Assembly: GCA_910574865.1 (NCBI GenBank)
Contig: CAJTDN010000007.1
Span: 124,001-188,000 of the forward strand
Source of the DNA: Lachnospiraceae bacterium
GTDB taxonomy: Bacteria; Bacillota; Clostridia; Lachnospirales; Lachnospiraceae
Direction of reading: 5' to 3'
DNA length: 64,000 nt
The notes under the pieces are model-generated. The model searched no databases. It was not told where the DNA came from and saw nothing but the letters and a program-made list of their open reading frames with translations. Below are positions 24,074 through 32,669 of this stretch, one piece after another (position 1 is the first letter of the stretch; each line of letters begins with the position of its first letter). A program made the position numbers and the translations under genes.

Positions 24074-26044
24074 ATGTCGGATGCGACGAAAGAGAAGACG
24101 CAGGTCGTGGCGGAAGAGATGGCGCGTCTGCCAGCGATTGTTTATGACTTTTACCGGCCGAGGCCGGAAAGCGCGAAGCCAGGAGAGAGCGGAGCCGACG
24201 GCGCAGGGGAAAAGCCGAGGCAGAAAACCCCGTTGCTGCAGAAGAAGGCGGTTCAAAAAGCCAAATGGTTCATAGGGGTTGTGTTCCGCAAACTGCAGGA
24301 AATTTATTGCCACAACATTTGTACATATAGTAACATGGTGCTGATTGGGGCGGTCTTTTTATTGTGCATTAGCGGGGCATTTTCCCAGGCGGCGTTTGGC
24401 ATCCTTGTTTTTTTGAACCTTGTCATTTCCATTTTCTCCGACCGAAAGGAAAGGAAACGGTTGGAGAAGGTGTTGTGGAAAGAAGGCGGCGAAGGGGAAC
24501 TGGACGAGGTGGTCGTAAGGCGCCGGAAGTCAAAGCTGGAGAAATCATTGGACGCTTATGGCAGGCGGATGGGGGCGGTTGCCGGCGTGTTTGGCCTGGT
24601 TTTATTCGTACAGGCCTTTATGTTTCGTAATGAAAGCTTTCGAGGCAGTGTGGTTTCCATGTGTTCTGCCTTCGTGGCGGCCATGCCCATCGGGATGTAC
24701 GTTTTGAATCATTTCGCGAATTTTGTCGGCGCGGCGCGGCTTTCCAAGAAAGGCCTGAAAGTTCAGGATAAGAGGGCGATCATGCGCCTGGCGGGAACGG
24801 ATGTGCTTTGCGTTGGGGATTCCTCGCTATTTGGGGAGTTCGATTCGCCCGTCATGGAAGCGCTTCGGGCGTTTCAAGATGACGGCGTGCGCGTCATCTT
24901 GATTTCTGGGGAGGAACCGGAAGCACTTTTGGAAAAGGCAAAAAAGGCGGGAATCGTGGAGGACGGACGGTGCGTGGATGCCGCCACGCTGAACGACATG
25001 GACGCGATGCGCAAGGCGGTGCTTCGTTCCACGGTGATTGGAAATGCGACGTCACTACAGAAAAGTATCTTTGTCAACATCCTTCGGGAGTCGGGAAACA
25101 TGGTGACGATGGTGGCAAAAGGCGAGGATGATTGTGCCGCCGTCCAAAATGCCGACGTCAGCGTCGGATTTGCCCCACGGGAAGGGGACACGGCAGGTTT
25201 GTCCGACATGTATGCAAAAAGTGGCGGATTTGACTTGCTTGCCACGGCCTACGAGGAAAGCGGCGCGTTGAACCAGAACCTGCGCAATTTGTCAAGTTTG
25301 TTTTTCATGAAAAACGTCACCGCGCTTTTGCTGGCGTTGTACGCCGTCGTCTGTTCGATTCCGTACCCCGTCACATTGTCGATGTGGACGTTGCTTGGTA
25401 TTTTTACAATCGGTATCCCTTCCCTCCCCTTGTTTTTATATACCTTGTCGGACGCGAAGCGTCCGCTGGCGCGTAGCGCGTCAAATACGGGGTGCCCGGA
25501 TGGGTATACCTTGTCGGACGCGAAGCGTCCGCTGGCGCGGAGCGCGTCAAATACGGGGTGCCCGGATGGGTATACCTTGTCGGACGCGAAGCGTCCGCCG
25601 GCGCGGAGCACGTCAGATGTGGGGTGCCCGGATGGGAACGGGGATAAAAAACACGAGGAACGGTTCTTGCTGAAATCGATAAAAAATGGGCTGCCGGCGG
25701 CGTTGGCCGGTACGGTGGCAGTAATTGTCTTGTTGCGTTATGGCATCATGTTTGATTTGGATACGGACGGAACGGTCACTGCGGCCGTCCTTTTGTTGGC
25801 GTTTGCGGGATTCCTCATGTTGGGAAAGCTTTGTCTGCCAATATCTTCGTTTGATGTCATGTTGCTTGCAATTTGCGTGGCAGGCTTTCTTTGCTGTTTC
25901 GTGTTTTGCGGACCATTGTTCGGCATGGCGGTAATGAACATGCGAATCGCCATGTTGCTGGTACTTTTCCTGATTGCGGAAGAATCCTTGTATCGCCTGC
26001 TTTGTTTCCTTGTTCAAAAGGCATGGCACGGAAATTCGGCGTAG
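24074..26044 (+). CDS. Degenerate P-type ATPase-like membrane protein with an in-frame repeat array
   Basis: The 656-residue protein has paired transmembrane helices near 80-120 and 165-215, a reduced cytoplasmic domain, then several helices to the C-terminus. The segment from about 240 follows the P-domain of cation ATPases (GTDVLCVGDSSLFGE; ALRAFQDDGVRVILISGEEPEALLEKAKKAGI; VTMVAKGEDDCAAVQNADVSVGF), but the DKTGT phosphorylation motif is replaced near D249 and the GDGxNDxPAL motif is replaced by KGEDDCAAV. The actuator TGE loop and most of the nucleotide domain are missing. Residues 456-521 are three 22-residue repeats. It cannot pump by the normal cycle; function unknown. Confidence 0.7.
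   Translation: MSDATKEKTQVVAEEMARLPAIVYDFYRPRPESAKPGESGADGAGEKPRQKTPLLQKKAVQKAKWFIGVVFRKLQEIYCHNICTYSNMVLIGAVFLLCISGAFSQAAFGILVFLNLVISIFSDRKERKRLEKVLWKEGGEGELDEVVVRRRKSKLEKSLDAYGRRMGAVAGVFGLVLFVQAFMFRNESFRGSVVSMCSAFVAAMPIGMYVLNHFANFVGAARLSKKGLKVQDKRAIMRLAGTDVLCVGDSSLFGEFDSPVMEALRAFQDDGVRVILISGEEPEALLEKAKKAGIVEDGRCVDAATLNDMDAMRKAVLRSTVIGNATSLQKSIFVNILRESGNMVTMVAKGEDDCAAVQNADVSVGFAPREGDTAGLSDMYAKSGGFDLLATAYEESGALNQNLRNLSSLFFMKNVTALLLALYAVVCSIPYPVTLSMWTLLGIFTIGIPSLPLFLYTLSDAKRPLARSASNTGCPDGYTLSDAKRPLARSASNTGCPDGYTLSDAKRPPARSTSDVGCPDGNGDKKHEERFLLKSIKNGLPAALAGTVAVIVLLRYGIMFDLDTDGTVTAAVLLLAFAGFLMLGKLCLPISSFDVMLLAICVAGFLCCFVFCGPLFGMAVMNMRIAMLLVLFLIAEESLYRLLCFLVQKAWHGNSA
25439..25636. repeat. Three tandem 66-bp repeats inside the ATPase-like gene
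   Basis: Units at 25439-25504, 25505-25570 and 25571-25636 each encode YTLSDAKRPxARSxSxxGCPDG. The first two are nearly identical and the third has a few changes. The same sequence, in opposite orientation, makes up the intergenic repeat at 27176-27313, which shows that this is a mobile or dispersed repeat that inserted in frame. Confidence 0.85.
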
Positions 26045-26338
26045 CCGTCAGGCCGCGCCGAATGGAAAAGATTTCCGGCCGTATGGTGAGGCGTATGGCC
26101 TCACGAATAGAAATGTTACTTTCGGTCAATCGGGGTGGCAACGGGTTTGCCGTCCTGATCGACCAAGACGGTCATTTCGGTGCCCGTTTGTTTATTATGG
26201 GAGCCCAATATGTAATTCACACTAGTTTCTGGTTCAGCATATCAAAACTACCAACGTCACCATCAGCAGGTAGTTATCAAAGCATTTCCAATTTAAGACG
26301 GCAAGGATAAAGTAACCGTTTTTCGACAAATAGTTTCC
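26045..26338. other. Gene-free stretch with a possible - strand coding remnant
   Basis: No convincing gene lies here. On the - strand an open stretch of about 34 codons from a GTG ends in TEMTVLVDQDGKPVATPIDRK and a TAA near 26128; the sequence before it reads in other frames as GDVGSFDMLNQKLV. This looks like a broken gene remnant, but no ribosome site or family was recognised. Confidence 0.3.
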
Positions 26339-26367
26339 TTGATTTTTTTCTCATATTGGCGTAAAAT
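26339..26367 (+). promoter_or_regulatory. Promoter of the J-domain gene
   Basis: TTGATT (26339-26344), 17 bases, TAAAAT (26362-26367), 79 bases before the ATG at 26446. Confidence 0.65.
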
Positions 26368-26445
26368 AACTTCATGTGGGAATGGTGTGGCGTCGTCGGA
26401 CGCATCCCCCCAGATTATTTGTGATTGATATACAAGGAGATTTTT

Positions 26446-27156
26446 ATGGCAGCTCGTACATATTATCAAATTTTGGGCGTTTCCCGGGACGCTACATTGG
26501 AAGAGATTAGTAACGCCCGCACCGCGTTGGCGAAGATGTACCACCCGGATGCCAACATGCAAAACGGCATCGACACGACCAGCCGGATGCAGGAAATTTT
26601 GGAGGCGTATCGTGTGCTTTCCAATCCGGAAACAAGGAAAGAATATGATTTGCAACTGGGCGGAGGGGTGCACCGTGTCTTTAAGACGTTCAGCTTCAAG
26701 GACGAGATTCTCGCCCAGAACGCGGAACGGGAGGAGATATTCGTCCATTGTTGGAATGCCGCTTCCGGATTGCAGGAAATCGTGAAGCGGAGCAACCGCC
26801 TTCTTGCAAGACAGTCCCGAAGCAAAACATTTTTCACGAAACTGCGGGAGAGGATCGAGCACCAGGAATATATGGAGGCGGATTTGAAAGAAGAGCTGGA
26901 AGAACTTGCCATGCAGGCGTTGGAACAAATCAAGGTCCTGCAAAATGCCGAAATTCCGATGGAATATTGGCGACCCGAGAGCATGAATTGGATTTTGATT
27001 CATTGGGGACAAAATCCTGCGATTGATTACCATACGTTGGTCGCCCAGTACGACGCGGAACAAAACCAGCATGCCACCGCCGCGGAGCGTCTAAAAAACC
27101 ATGTCAAAAACCGGCAATTCCAGCAAAGCCTGAAAAAGCTGCTGACCTACGCGTGA
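26446..27156 (+). CDS. J-domain (DnaJ-like) protein
   Basis: The 236-residue protein has an N-terminal J domain (about 3-70) with the Hsp70-stimulating HPD motif at residues 33-35 (MYHPDANMQ) and the ending RVLSNPETRKEYDLQLGG. It lacks the Gly/Phe region, zinc-finger and C-terminal substrate domains of DnaJ, so it is a class III J protein that should recruit DnaK to a specific client. The remaining 160 residues are mostly helical and unrecognised. ATG 26446 has AGGAG six bases upstream. Confidence 0.85.
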   Translation: MAARTYYQILGVSRDATLEEISNARTALAKMYHPDANMQNGIDTTSRMQEILEAYRVLSNPETRKEYDLQLGGGVHRVFKTFSFKDEILAQNAEREEIFVHCWNAASGLQEIVKRSNRLLARQSRSKTFFTKLRERIEHQEYMEADLKEELEELAMQALEQIKVLQNAEIPMEYWRPESMNWILIHWGQNPAIDYHTLVAQYDAEQNQHATAAERLKNHVKNRQFQQSLKKLLTYA

Positions 27157-27175
27157 CAGTCAAGGAGTGCCGCTT

Positions 27176-27313
27176 CATACCCTCCAGGTATCCCTTAATG
27201 CATGTCCCAGCGGGGCGGGCGGACTCTTTGAGCCCGTCAAGGTATATCCTCCGGGTATCCCTTTTTCTGATGCGCTTCGCGCCAGCGGACTCTCCGAATC
27301 CGTCAAGTATAGA
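27176..27313. repeat. Two copies of the dispersed 66-70 bp repeat
   Basis: Read on the - strand, both copies (about 27313-27246 and 27245-27176) begin TATAC(C)TTGACGG, continue with AGTCCGC and end in GGGATACC(T/C)GGAGG. The first copy also has TGGCGCGAAGCGC. This matches the units inside the gene at 25439-25636. The 346-bp gap 27157-27502 holds these repeats and the carboxypeptidase leader, and no other gene is seen. Confidence 0.7.
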
Positions 27314-27502
27314 ATGAAAGCAATCAAATTTTACAAGGGTTAGAGCCAGGGCCTGCGACCAATGGGCATTTCCATTGACCGTAAGTCCTGTTTTTCGTTT
27401 TCCGATTGCATTCCCTCGTGCCATTATCCCTCTTGGAAGGTTCTAAAGAAACCGTGGTGGGAGTATATTAATAATGGAACAAATTCACGGGGAGCGTGTC
27501 AG

Positions 27503-28738
27503 ATGAAAACTTTTCCCAGATTTCGTGTAAAAATGGTTTTGGTGTTTTTACTGGGCATGATGATAAGCGTGCAGCTGTTTGGCGTAAGCTTTGCCAAGGC
27601 GGCCGCCGCTGAGGGACAAATGCGAAATGAAACGATACCGCAGGAGGAGACGTCCGCGGGTCCGCAGATTAGCGCCCCGTCGGCAGTGCTGATGGAGGTT
27701 TCCACGGGAACCATCATTTATGAAAAGGACGCGGACACGGCAAGACCGCCGGCCAGCGTGACGAAGGTCATGACCATGCTTCTCATTTTCGACGCGCTTG
27801 ACACCGGGAAAATCAGCCTGACTGATGAGGTGACGGTCTCGGAATTCGCCGCCTCCATGGGCGGCTCCCAGGTGTTTTTGGAGCCGGGGGAGACACAGAC
27901 GGTGGAGACGATGTTAAAATGCATTTCAGTTGCCAGCGCGAACGATGCCTGCGTGGCGATGGCAGAGTACATATGCGGGAGCGAGGAGGAATTCGTCCGG
28001 CAAATGAATGAACGGGCGAAAGGATTGGGCATGACGAACACGCATTTTGTCAATTGCAACGGCCTGGACACGGACGGGCATGAGACGAGCGCGAGGGACA
28101 TCGCGCTGATGTCGCGGGAGTTGATTACGAAATATCCACAAATCCATGATTATTGCACGATTTGGATGGAAAATATCACGCATACCACCAAGAAAGGAAC
28201 CTCTGAATTCGGATTGACCAACACGAACAAATTGATACGCCAGTACGAGTATGCCACGGGATTGAAGACGGGCTCCACGGGGCTTGCCAAATTCTGCGTC
28301 TCGGCGACGGCAAAGAAGGACGACGTGGAGCTTATCGCGGTCATCATGGCGGCGGACGACTCGAAGAAACGATTCAAGGACGCAACCACGCTTTTGGGGT
28401 ATGGGTTTAGTAAATGCCAATTGTATCACGACCAGGAACCTCCCAAGCTTGGGAAATTGAAAATTGACGGCGGCGTAAAAGAAGAAATTGAGATTGTATA
28501 CAAGAATACATTTTCTTACTTGGACACGAGTGGCGGAAATTTGTCCCAGATTACGGCCAAAATCGAATTGGCCGGAGCACTGCCCGCGCCAATCGAGGAA
28601 GGGGCAGTGGTGGGAAGGCTCAAGTACGAATGGAACGGAAATGAAATCGGAAGCGTGGACATCGTGGCGGGCGAGGCGGTGGAAAAGGCGAAGTTCGTGG
28701 ATTTTCTAAAGAAAATTCTTGGGAATATGCGGGTGTAA
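27503..28738 (+). CDS. D-alanyl-D-alanine carboxypeptidase (PBP5/DacF family)
   Basis: The 411-residue exported enzyme trims the terminal D-Ala of peptidoglycan pentapeptides. It has a signal peptide (about 1-33, ending SFAKA), catalytic serine S85 and K88 (SVTK), the SAN motif at about 145-147 and KTG at about 255-257 (GLKTGST), then a beta-rich C-terminal domain with a terminal basic/amphipathic segment (KFVDFLKKILGNMRV), as in PBP5. ATG 27503 is chosen since GGGGAG is eight bases upstream and the signal peptide starts there. A second such enzyme is at 31255. Confidence 0.93.
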   Translation: MKTFPRFRVKMVLVFLLGMMISVQLFGVSFAKAAAAEGQMRNETIPQEETSAGPQISAPSAVLMEVSTGTIIYEKDADTARPPASVTKVMTMLLIFDALDTGKISLTDEVTVSEFAASMGGSQVFLEPGETQTVETMLKCISVASANDACVAMAEYICGSEEEFVRQMNERAKGLGMTNTHFVNCNGLDTDGHETSARDIALMSRELITKYPQIHDYCTIWMENITHTTKKGTSEFGLTNTNKLIRQYEYATGLKTGSTGLAKFCVSATAKKDDVELIAVIMAADDSKKRFKDATTLLGYGFSKCQLYHDQEPPKLGKLKIDGGVKEEIEIVYKNTFSYLDTSGGNLSQITAKIELAGALPAPIEEGAVVGRLKYEWNGNEIGSVDIVAGEAVEKAKFVDFLKKILGNMRV

Positions 28739-28761
28739 GGTGCGGAATGGACAGTTTCACC

Positions 28762-28790
28762 TTGAATTTGAGAGGAAAAGGTGATAGAAT
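28762..28790 (+). promoter_or_regulatory. Promoter of the metallophosphoesterase-scpAB genes
   Basis: TTGAAT (28762-28767), 17 bases, TAGAAT (28785-28790), 112 bases before the ATG at 28902. The GTG/ATG codons between 28800 and 28901 lack ribosome sites. Confidence 0.55.
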
Positions 28791-28901
28791 AGGCAAGGAT
28801 TGTTCATGGGTTTTGTTTTGAATACGTGTATACAATCCTTGCAGGAAACGAAAATGTTTCGGGTGGATTTGGCCGCCCGGGAAAATCGGGAGTTTGTATT
28901 T

Positions 28902-29765
28902 ATGAAATGGTTCGTTATGGGTGGCGCGTTCCTTCTGGCCGTATTTTTGGAAATATGCCGCGAATTGCATGGCTTTCGGATGACGCATTATACAATTTCC
29001 TCGGTCAAATGGCCGAAGGACACGGGAGAGGACAAGGTCTTGTTCTTGAGTGACCTCCACAACCACATGTATGGGGAGCGGAACGAAAAGTTGTTGAAGG
29101 CCATCGCCAGGGAGCGTCCGGCAGCGATTTTGATTGGCGGGGACATGCCCGTCGCGAAGGTGGAGACATCGTTTGCCGAAGCGGCCGATTTCGTGGAAAG
29201 ACTGTGCAAGATTTGCCCCATTTATTATGTAAACGGAAACCATGAGCAGCGGCTTAAAGAATATAAGGAGCGGTTCGGGGACACGTATGGGCGTTATCGG
29301 AGGCGCATTTGCAGGGCAGGCGTCATTTTGTTGGAAAATGACAGCGTCTGCCTCGAAATCGGCGGAAAACGGATGCGCGTAAGCGGTTTGGAGCTTCCGT
29401 TGGACAGTTATAAAAAGCTGCGCCATTCCAAGGTACGCGTTTCAGACGTCGAGGATAGGCTGGGAGAGTGCCCTCGTGGGGAATACGAGATTTTGCTCGC
29501 GCATAACCCCGAGTATGCGGACAGCTACCTCAAGTGGGGGGCGGACCTTGTCCTTAGCGGACATTTGCACGGGGGACTTGTCTGCCTGCCGAACGGTAAG
29601 AGTGTGATTACCCCGCAATTCCACTTGTTTCCCCGCCATGCGGGCGAGATGACGTGGGTGGGGGAACAGGCCGTGATTGTCAGCAGGGGACTTGGCACGC
29701 ACACGATCCACGTGCGGTTGTTTAATCCGGCCGAAGTGGTCGTGCTGCATTTGAAAGGCGAGTGA
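28902..29765 (+). CDS. Membrane-anchored calcineurin-like metallophosphoesterase
   Basis: The 287-residue protein has one N-terminal helix (MKWFVMGGAFLLAVFLEI) and the five metal-binding motifs of calcineurin-like phosphoesterases: DLHNH, GGDMPV, GNHEQ, AHNPEY and GHLHGG. It resembles YkuE/YaeI-type enzymes that act on membrane-proximal phosphodiesters or pyrophosphates; the substrate is not known. ATG 28902 has GGGAG nine bases upstream. scpA starts four bases after its stop, so the three genes form an operon. Confidence 0.87.
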   Translation: MKWFVMGGAFLLAVFLEICRELHGFRMTHYTISSVKWPKDTGEDKVLFLSDLHNHMYGERNEKLLKAIARERPAAILIGGDMPVAKVETSFAEAADFVERLCKICPIYYVNGNHEQRLKEYKERFGDTYGRYRRRICRAGVILLENDSVCLEIGGKRMRVSGLELPLDSYKKLRHSKVRVSDVEDRLGECPRGEYEILLAHNPEYADSYLKWGADLVLSGHLHGGLVCLPNGKSVITPQFHLFPRHAGEMTWVGEQAVIVSRGLGTHTIHVRLFNPAEVVVLHLKGE

Positions 29766-29769
29766 GAAA

Positions 29770-30516
29770 ATGGCGATACCAGTAAAGCTGGAGGTGTTCG
29801 AGGGGCCTCTGGATCTCCTTTTGCACCTTATTGATAAAAACAAAGTGGATATTTATGACATTCCAATCGTGGAAATCACGAACCAGTACATGGAGTACAT
29901 CCGTAACATGCAGGAGGCGGATTTGAACGTCATGAGCGAATTTTTGCTGATGGCCGCCACGCTCCTGGACATCAAGTGCCGGATGTTGCTGCCGAAGGAA
30001 GTGAACGAGGACGGTGAGGAGGAAGACCCGCGCCAGGAACTGGTGGAACAGCTGCTGCAGTATAAAATGTACAAATATATGGCGTACGAGCTTCGGGACC
30101 GGCAGGTGGAGGCGGAATTCATCCTTTACCGGAACGAGCCAATCCCGCAGGAAATCCAAGACTACGTGGAGCCGGTTGATTTAGGGGCGTTGCTTGACGG
30201 CCTGACGCTTGCCAAATTGCACAAGGTGTTCAAGGAAGTGATGAAGCGGCAGGAAAACAAGATTGACCCGGTGCGCAGCAAGTTCGGTAAAATCGAGAAA
30301 GAGGAAGTGCCGTTACAGCTACGACTTGCCTACGTGCAGGATTACGCCAGGAAGTACCGCCTTTTCAGCTTTCGCCAGCTTCTCATGGAGCAGAAGAGCA
30401 AGACGCACGTCGTCGTGACGTTTCTGGCGATTTTGGAATTGATGAAGGATGGGACGATCCATGTGACGCAGGACGAGACTTGCGGGGAAATCATGATACA
30501 GTCCCTTTTGGAATAG
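29770..30516 (+). CDS. scpA: Segregation and condensation protein A
   Basis: ScpA is the kleisin of the bacterial SMC-ScpAB condensin. The 248-residue protein has the family N-terminus (VKLEVFEGPLDLLLHLIDKNKVDIYDIPIVEIT), which binds the SMC neck, and a C-terminal winged helix (SFRQLLMEQKSKTHVVVTFLAILELMKDGTIHV) that binds the SMC head. It lies between the metallophosphoesterase and scpB. Confidence 0.96.
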   Translation: MAIPVKLEVFEGPLDLLLHLIDKNKVDIYDIPIVEITNQYMEYIRNMQEADLNVMSEFLLMAATLLDIKCRMLLPKEVNEDGEEEDPRQELVEQLLQYKMYKYMAYELRDRQVEAEFILYRNEPIPQEIQDYVEPVDLGALLDGLTLAKLHKVFKEVMKRQENKIDPVRSKFGKIEKEEVPLQLRLAYVQDYARKYRLFSFRQLLMEQKSKTHVVVTFLAILELMKDGTIHVTQDETCGEIMIQSLLE

Positions 30517-30604
30517 GCGCGGGCGCCAGAACGCAAAAGGCGCGCGGGCGGCCGAAAAAGGCGGCCATGTGCAAGGCGGGCGAATGACATAGGGGGAGTG
30601 CGGG

Positions 30605-31174
30605 ATGGAAATTGAAAAACTACAGGGAATTATAGAGGGAATCTTGTTCACGATGGGGGATTCCGTGGAGTTGTCCAAGATTGCCGCGGCAATCGAGCAT
30701 GACGAGGACACGACGAGGAAAATCATCCACCTGATGATGGACAAGTATGAGGCGCAAGATCGTGGGGTGCGCATCATCGAACTGGAGCACGCGTTCCAGA
30801 TGTGCACCAAGAAGGAAATGTACGAATACTTGATACGTGTGGCGAAACAGCCACGGCGGTACGTTTTGACGGACGTGATGCTTGAGACGTTGTCCATCGT
30901 CGCCTACAAGCAGCCGGTCACGCGCCTGGAAATTGAAAAGATACGGGGCGTCAAGTCGGACCACGCGGTAAACCGTCTGGTGGAGTTCGGGCTGATTGAG
31001 GAGGCGGGGCGTTTGGACGCGCCGGGACACCCGATTTTGTTCCGCACCACGGAAGAGTTCTTGCGCAGGTTCTCGGTGCAGACGTTGGACGAATTGCCCA
31101 CGATTGACCAGGAGCAGATTGAGTCGTTCAAGGCGGAAGCCGAGGACGAGGCGCAGCTCAAATTGGACATTTAG
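30605..31174 (+). CDS. scpB: Segregation and condensation protein B
   Basis: ScpB dimers bind the middle of ScpA and complete the SMC complex. The 189-residue protein has two winged-helix domains, with signatures LQGIIEGILFTMGDSVELSKIA and LETLSIVAYKQPVTRLEIEKIRGVKSDHAVNRLVEFGLIEEAGRLDAPGHPILF. GGGGGAG precedes the ATG. The 88-bp gap to scpA is GC-rich with a GGCGGCC-type hairpin. Confidence 0.96.
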   Translation: MEIEKLQGIIEGILFTMGDSVELSKIAAAIEHDEDTTRKIIHLMMDKYEAQDRGVRIIELEHAFQMCTKKEMYEYLIRVAKQPRRYVLTDVMLETLSIVAYKQPVTRLEIEKIRGVKSDHAVNRLVEFGLIEEAGRLDAPGHPILFRTTEEFLRRFSVQTLDELPTIDQEQIESFKAEAEDEAQLKLDI

Positions 31175-31254
31175 GATTGATTATCCAGGCCAGTCATACG
31201 CCGCCTTACGCCGTCATACATATAAAAACAAGAACACATGGCATCGAGGAATGG

Positions 31255-32565
31255 ATGAATCGGAAAAGAAGAATGGGAAGGCGGTTGGCGGCGTTTGCCT
31301 GCGCGGTCACGTGCCTTGTATTATGTTGCGTTTGGCCGGCCCGGGCGGCGGGTTTCGTAATCCCGGAAGCGGTCGGGGCGGAGCCCGGAAAGGATTTTGT
31401 GATTCCGGAAACGGAAGGGACGGCCGACGGGTCGGGGCTGGAAATCAAGGAACCCGGCCAGTTATACGCCCAGTCGGCAGTATTGATGGATGCGGACAGC
31501 GGGCGTATTTTGTTTGCCAAGGATGGTCAGGTGGAACGACCGATGGCGAGCACGACGAAAATCATGACCTGCATTTTGACACTGGAGCATGCGGATTTGG
31601 ACGCGCAGGCGGAGGTGAGCGGCAAGGCCGCATCCCAGCCGGAAGTGCACCTGGGCGTCCGGGCCGGGCAAAAGTTCCGGGTGGGAGACCTTTTGTATTC
31701 CCTGATGCTCGAGTCCCACAATGACGCCGCGGTCGTTTTGGCGGAATACGTGGGCGGGAGCACGGAAGAGTTTGCCAGGATGATGAACGACAAGGCGAAA
31801 GAGATTGGCTGCGAGCATACATATTTCATCACCCCCAACGGGCTGGACTCTCAAAACGACGAGGGGACGCACCACACGACGGCCGAGGACCTGGCCAGGA
31901 TCATGAAATATTGCATCATGGATTCCTCCAAGGCCGGGGAATTCTTGGAAATCACGCGGACGGATTCTTACGCTTTTACGGATCTTGAGGGGAAGTCGTC
32001 CTATTCGTGCAACAACCACAATTCCTTCTTAAAAATGATGGACGGGGCGTTGTCAGGCAAGACGGGCTTCACGAACGGCGCCGGATATTGTTATGTGGGG
32101 GCGTTAAAGCGGGATGACCGTGTCTTCATCGTGGCACTGCTTGCCTGCGGGTGGCCAAACCACAAGACGTACAAATGGCGCGACACGAGGGAACTGATGG
32201 AGTACGGGCTTTCATCGTTTGAGTATGTCGAATTAACCGAACGGCCCGACTTGCGGCCGATCGTGGTGCACGACGGGATTGCCTCCGACAATCAACCCGA
32301 CACGCAGGCAAAGGTGGAAGTCGAGATGGAGGACGGACTGGAGGGTTACAAGGCACTTTTGCGAAAAGATCAGCGGATTGAAATGCGCACGGAGGTGGAA
32401 GAAGCCTTGACGGCTCCCGTCGAGAAGGGGAGCGTCGTGGGCAAGGTGCAATATTTCTGTGATGGCAACTTGCTCTACGAGACGGAGATAAAGACTTGCG
32501 AAAGCATAAGAGAACGGACGTTTTCCTGGTGCCTTGGCTGGATTTTCCGTAAGATTGCCTGCTAA
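31255..32565 (+). CDS. D-alanyl-D-alanine carboxypeptidase (PBP5 family)
   Basis: The 436-residue exported enzyme has a signal peptide ending near PARAA (residue 32), a short imperfect repeat GFVIPE.../DFVIPE..., catalytic S99 and K102 (STTK), SHN at about 154-156, a KTG motif (GKTGFTNG) near 262, and a C-terminal beta domain. It is a paralogue of the enzyme at 27503, with a clearly different sequence. ATG 31255 with GAGGAATGG upstream is preferred over the earlier in-frame codons because the signal peptide starts there. It follows scpB by 80 bp. Confidence 0.92.
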   Translation: MNRKRRMGRRLAAFACAVTCLVLCCVWPARAAGFVIPEAVGAEPGKDFVIPETEGTADGSGLEIKEPGQLYAQSAVLMDADSGRILFAKDGQVERPMASTTKIMTCILTLEHADLDAQAEVSGKAASQPEVHLGVRAGQKFRVGDLLYSLMLESHNDAAVVLAEYVGGSTEEFARMMNDKAKEIGCEHTYFITPNGLDSQNDEGTHHTTAEDLARIMKYCIMDSSKAGEFLEITRTDSYAFTDLEGKSSYSCNNHNSFLKMMDGALSGKTGFTNGAGYCYVGALKRDDRVFIVALLACGWPNHKTYKWRDTRELMEYGLSSFEYVELTERPDLRPIVVHDGIASDNQPDTQAKVEVEMEDGLEGYKALLRKDQRIEMRTEVEEALTAPVEKGSVVGKVQYFCDGNLLYETEIKTCESIRERTFSWCLGWIFRKIAC

Positions 32566-32669
32566 GTTCGTCTGTTGAAGGCGGCAAACGGCGATGGCTT
32601 TCTTCCCGTTCCGTGCGCAGGCGGGAAAGAAGAGATTAAAATATATCAATGAATCTGATTAAATTTACC

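Noticed and set aside
25249-25611. A - strand open frame with three FASDKVYPSGHPVFDALRAS repeats
   Set aside because: It is antisense to the ATPase-like gene, which has a good ribosome site and membrane helices; the frame exists only because the 66-bp repeat is a multiple of three.
25873-26310. A 145-codon + strand frame after the ATPase-like gene
   Set aside because: It begins inside that gene in another frame, has no ribosome site and no recognisable protein features.
27362-27502. 47-residue N-terminal extension of the carboxypeptidase
   Set aside because: It lacks a ribosome site and would bury the signal peptide that starts at 27503.
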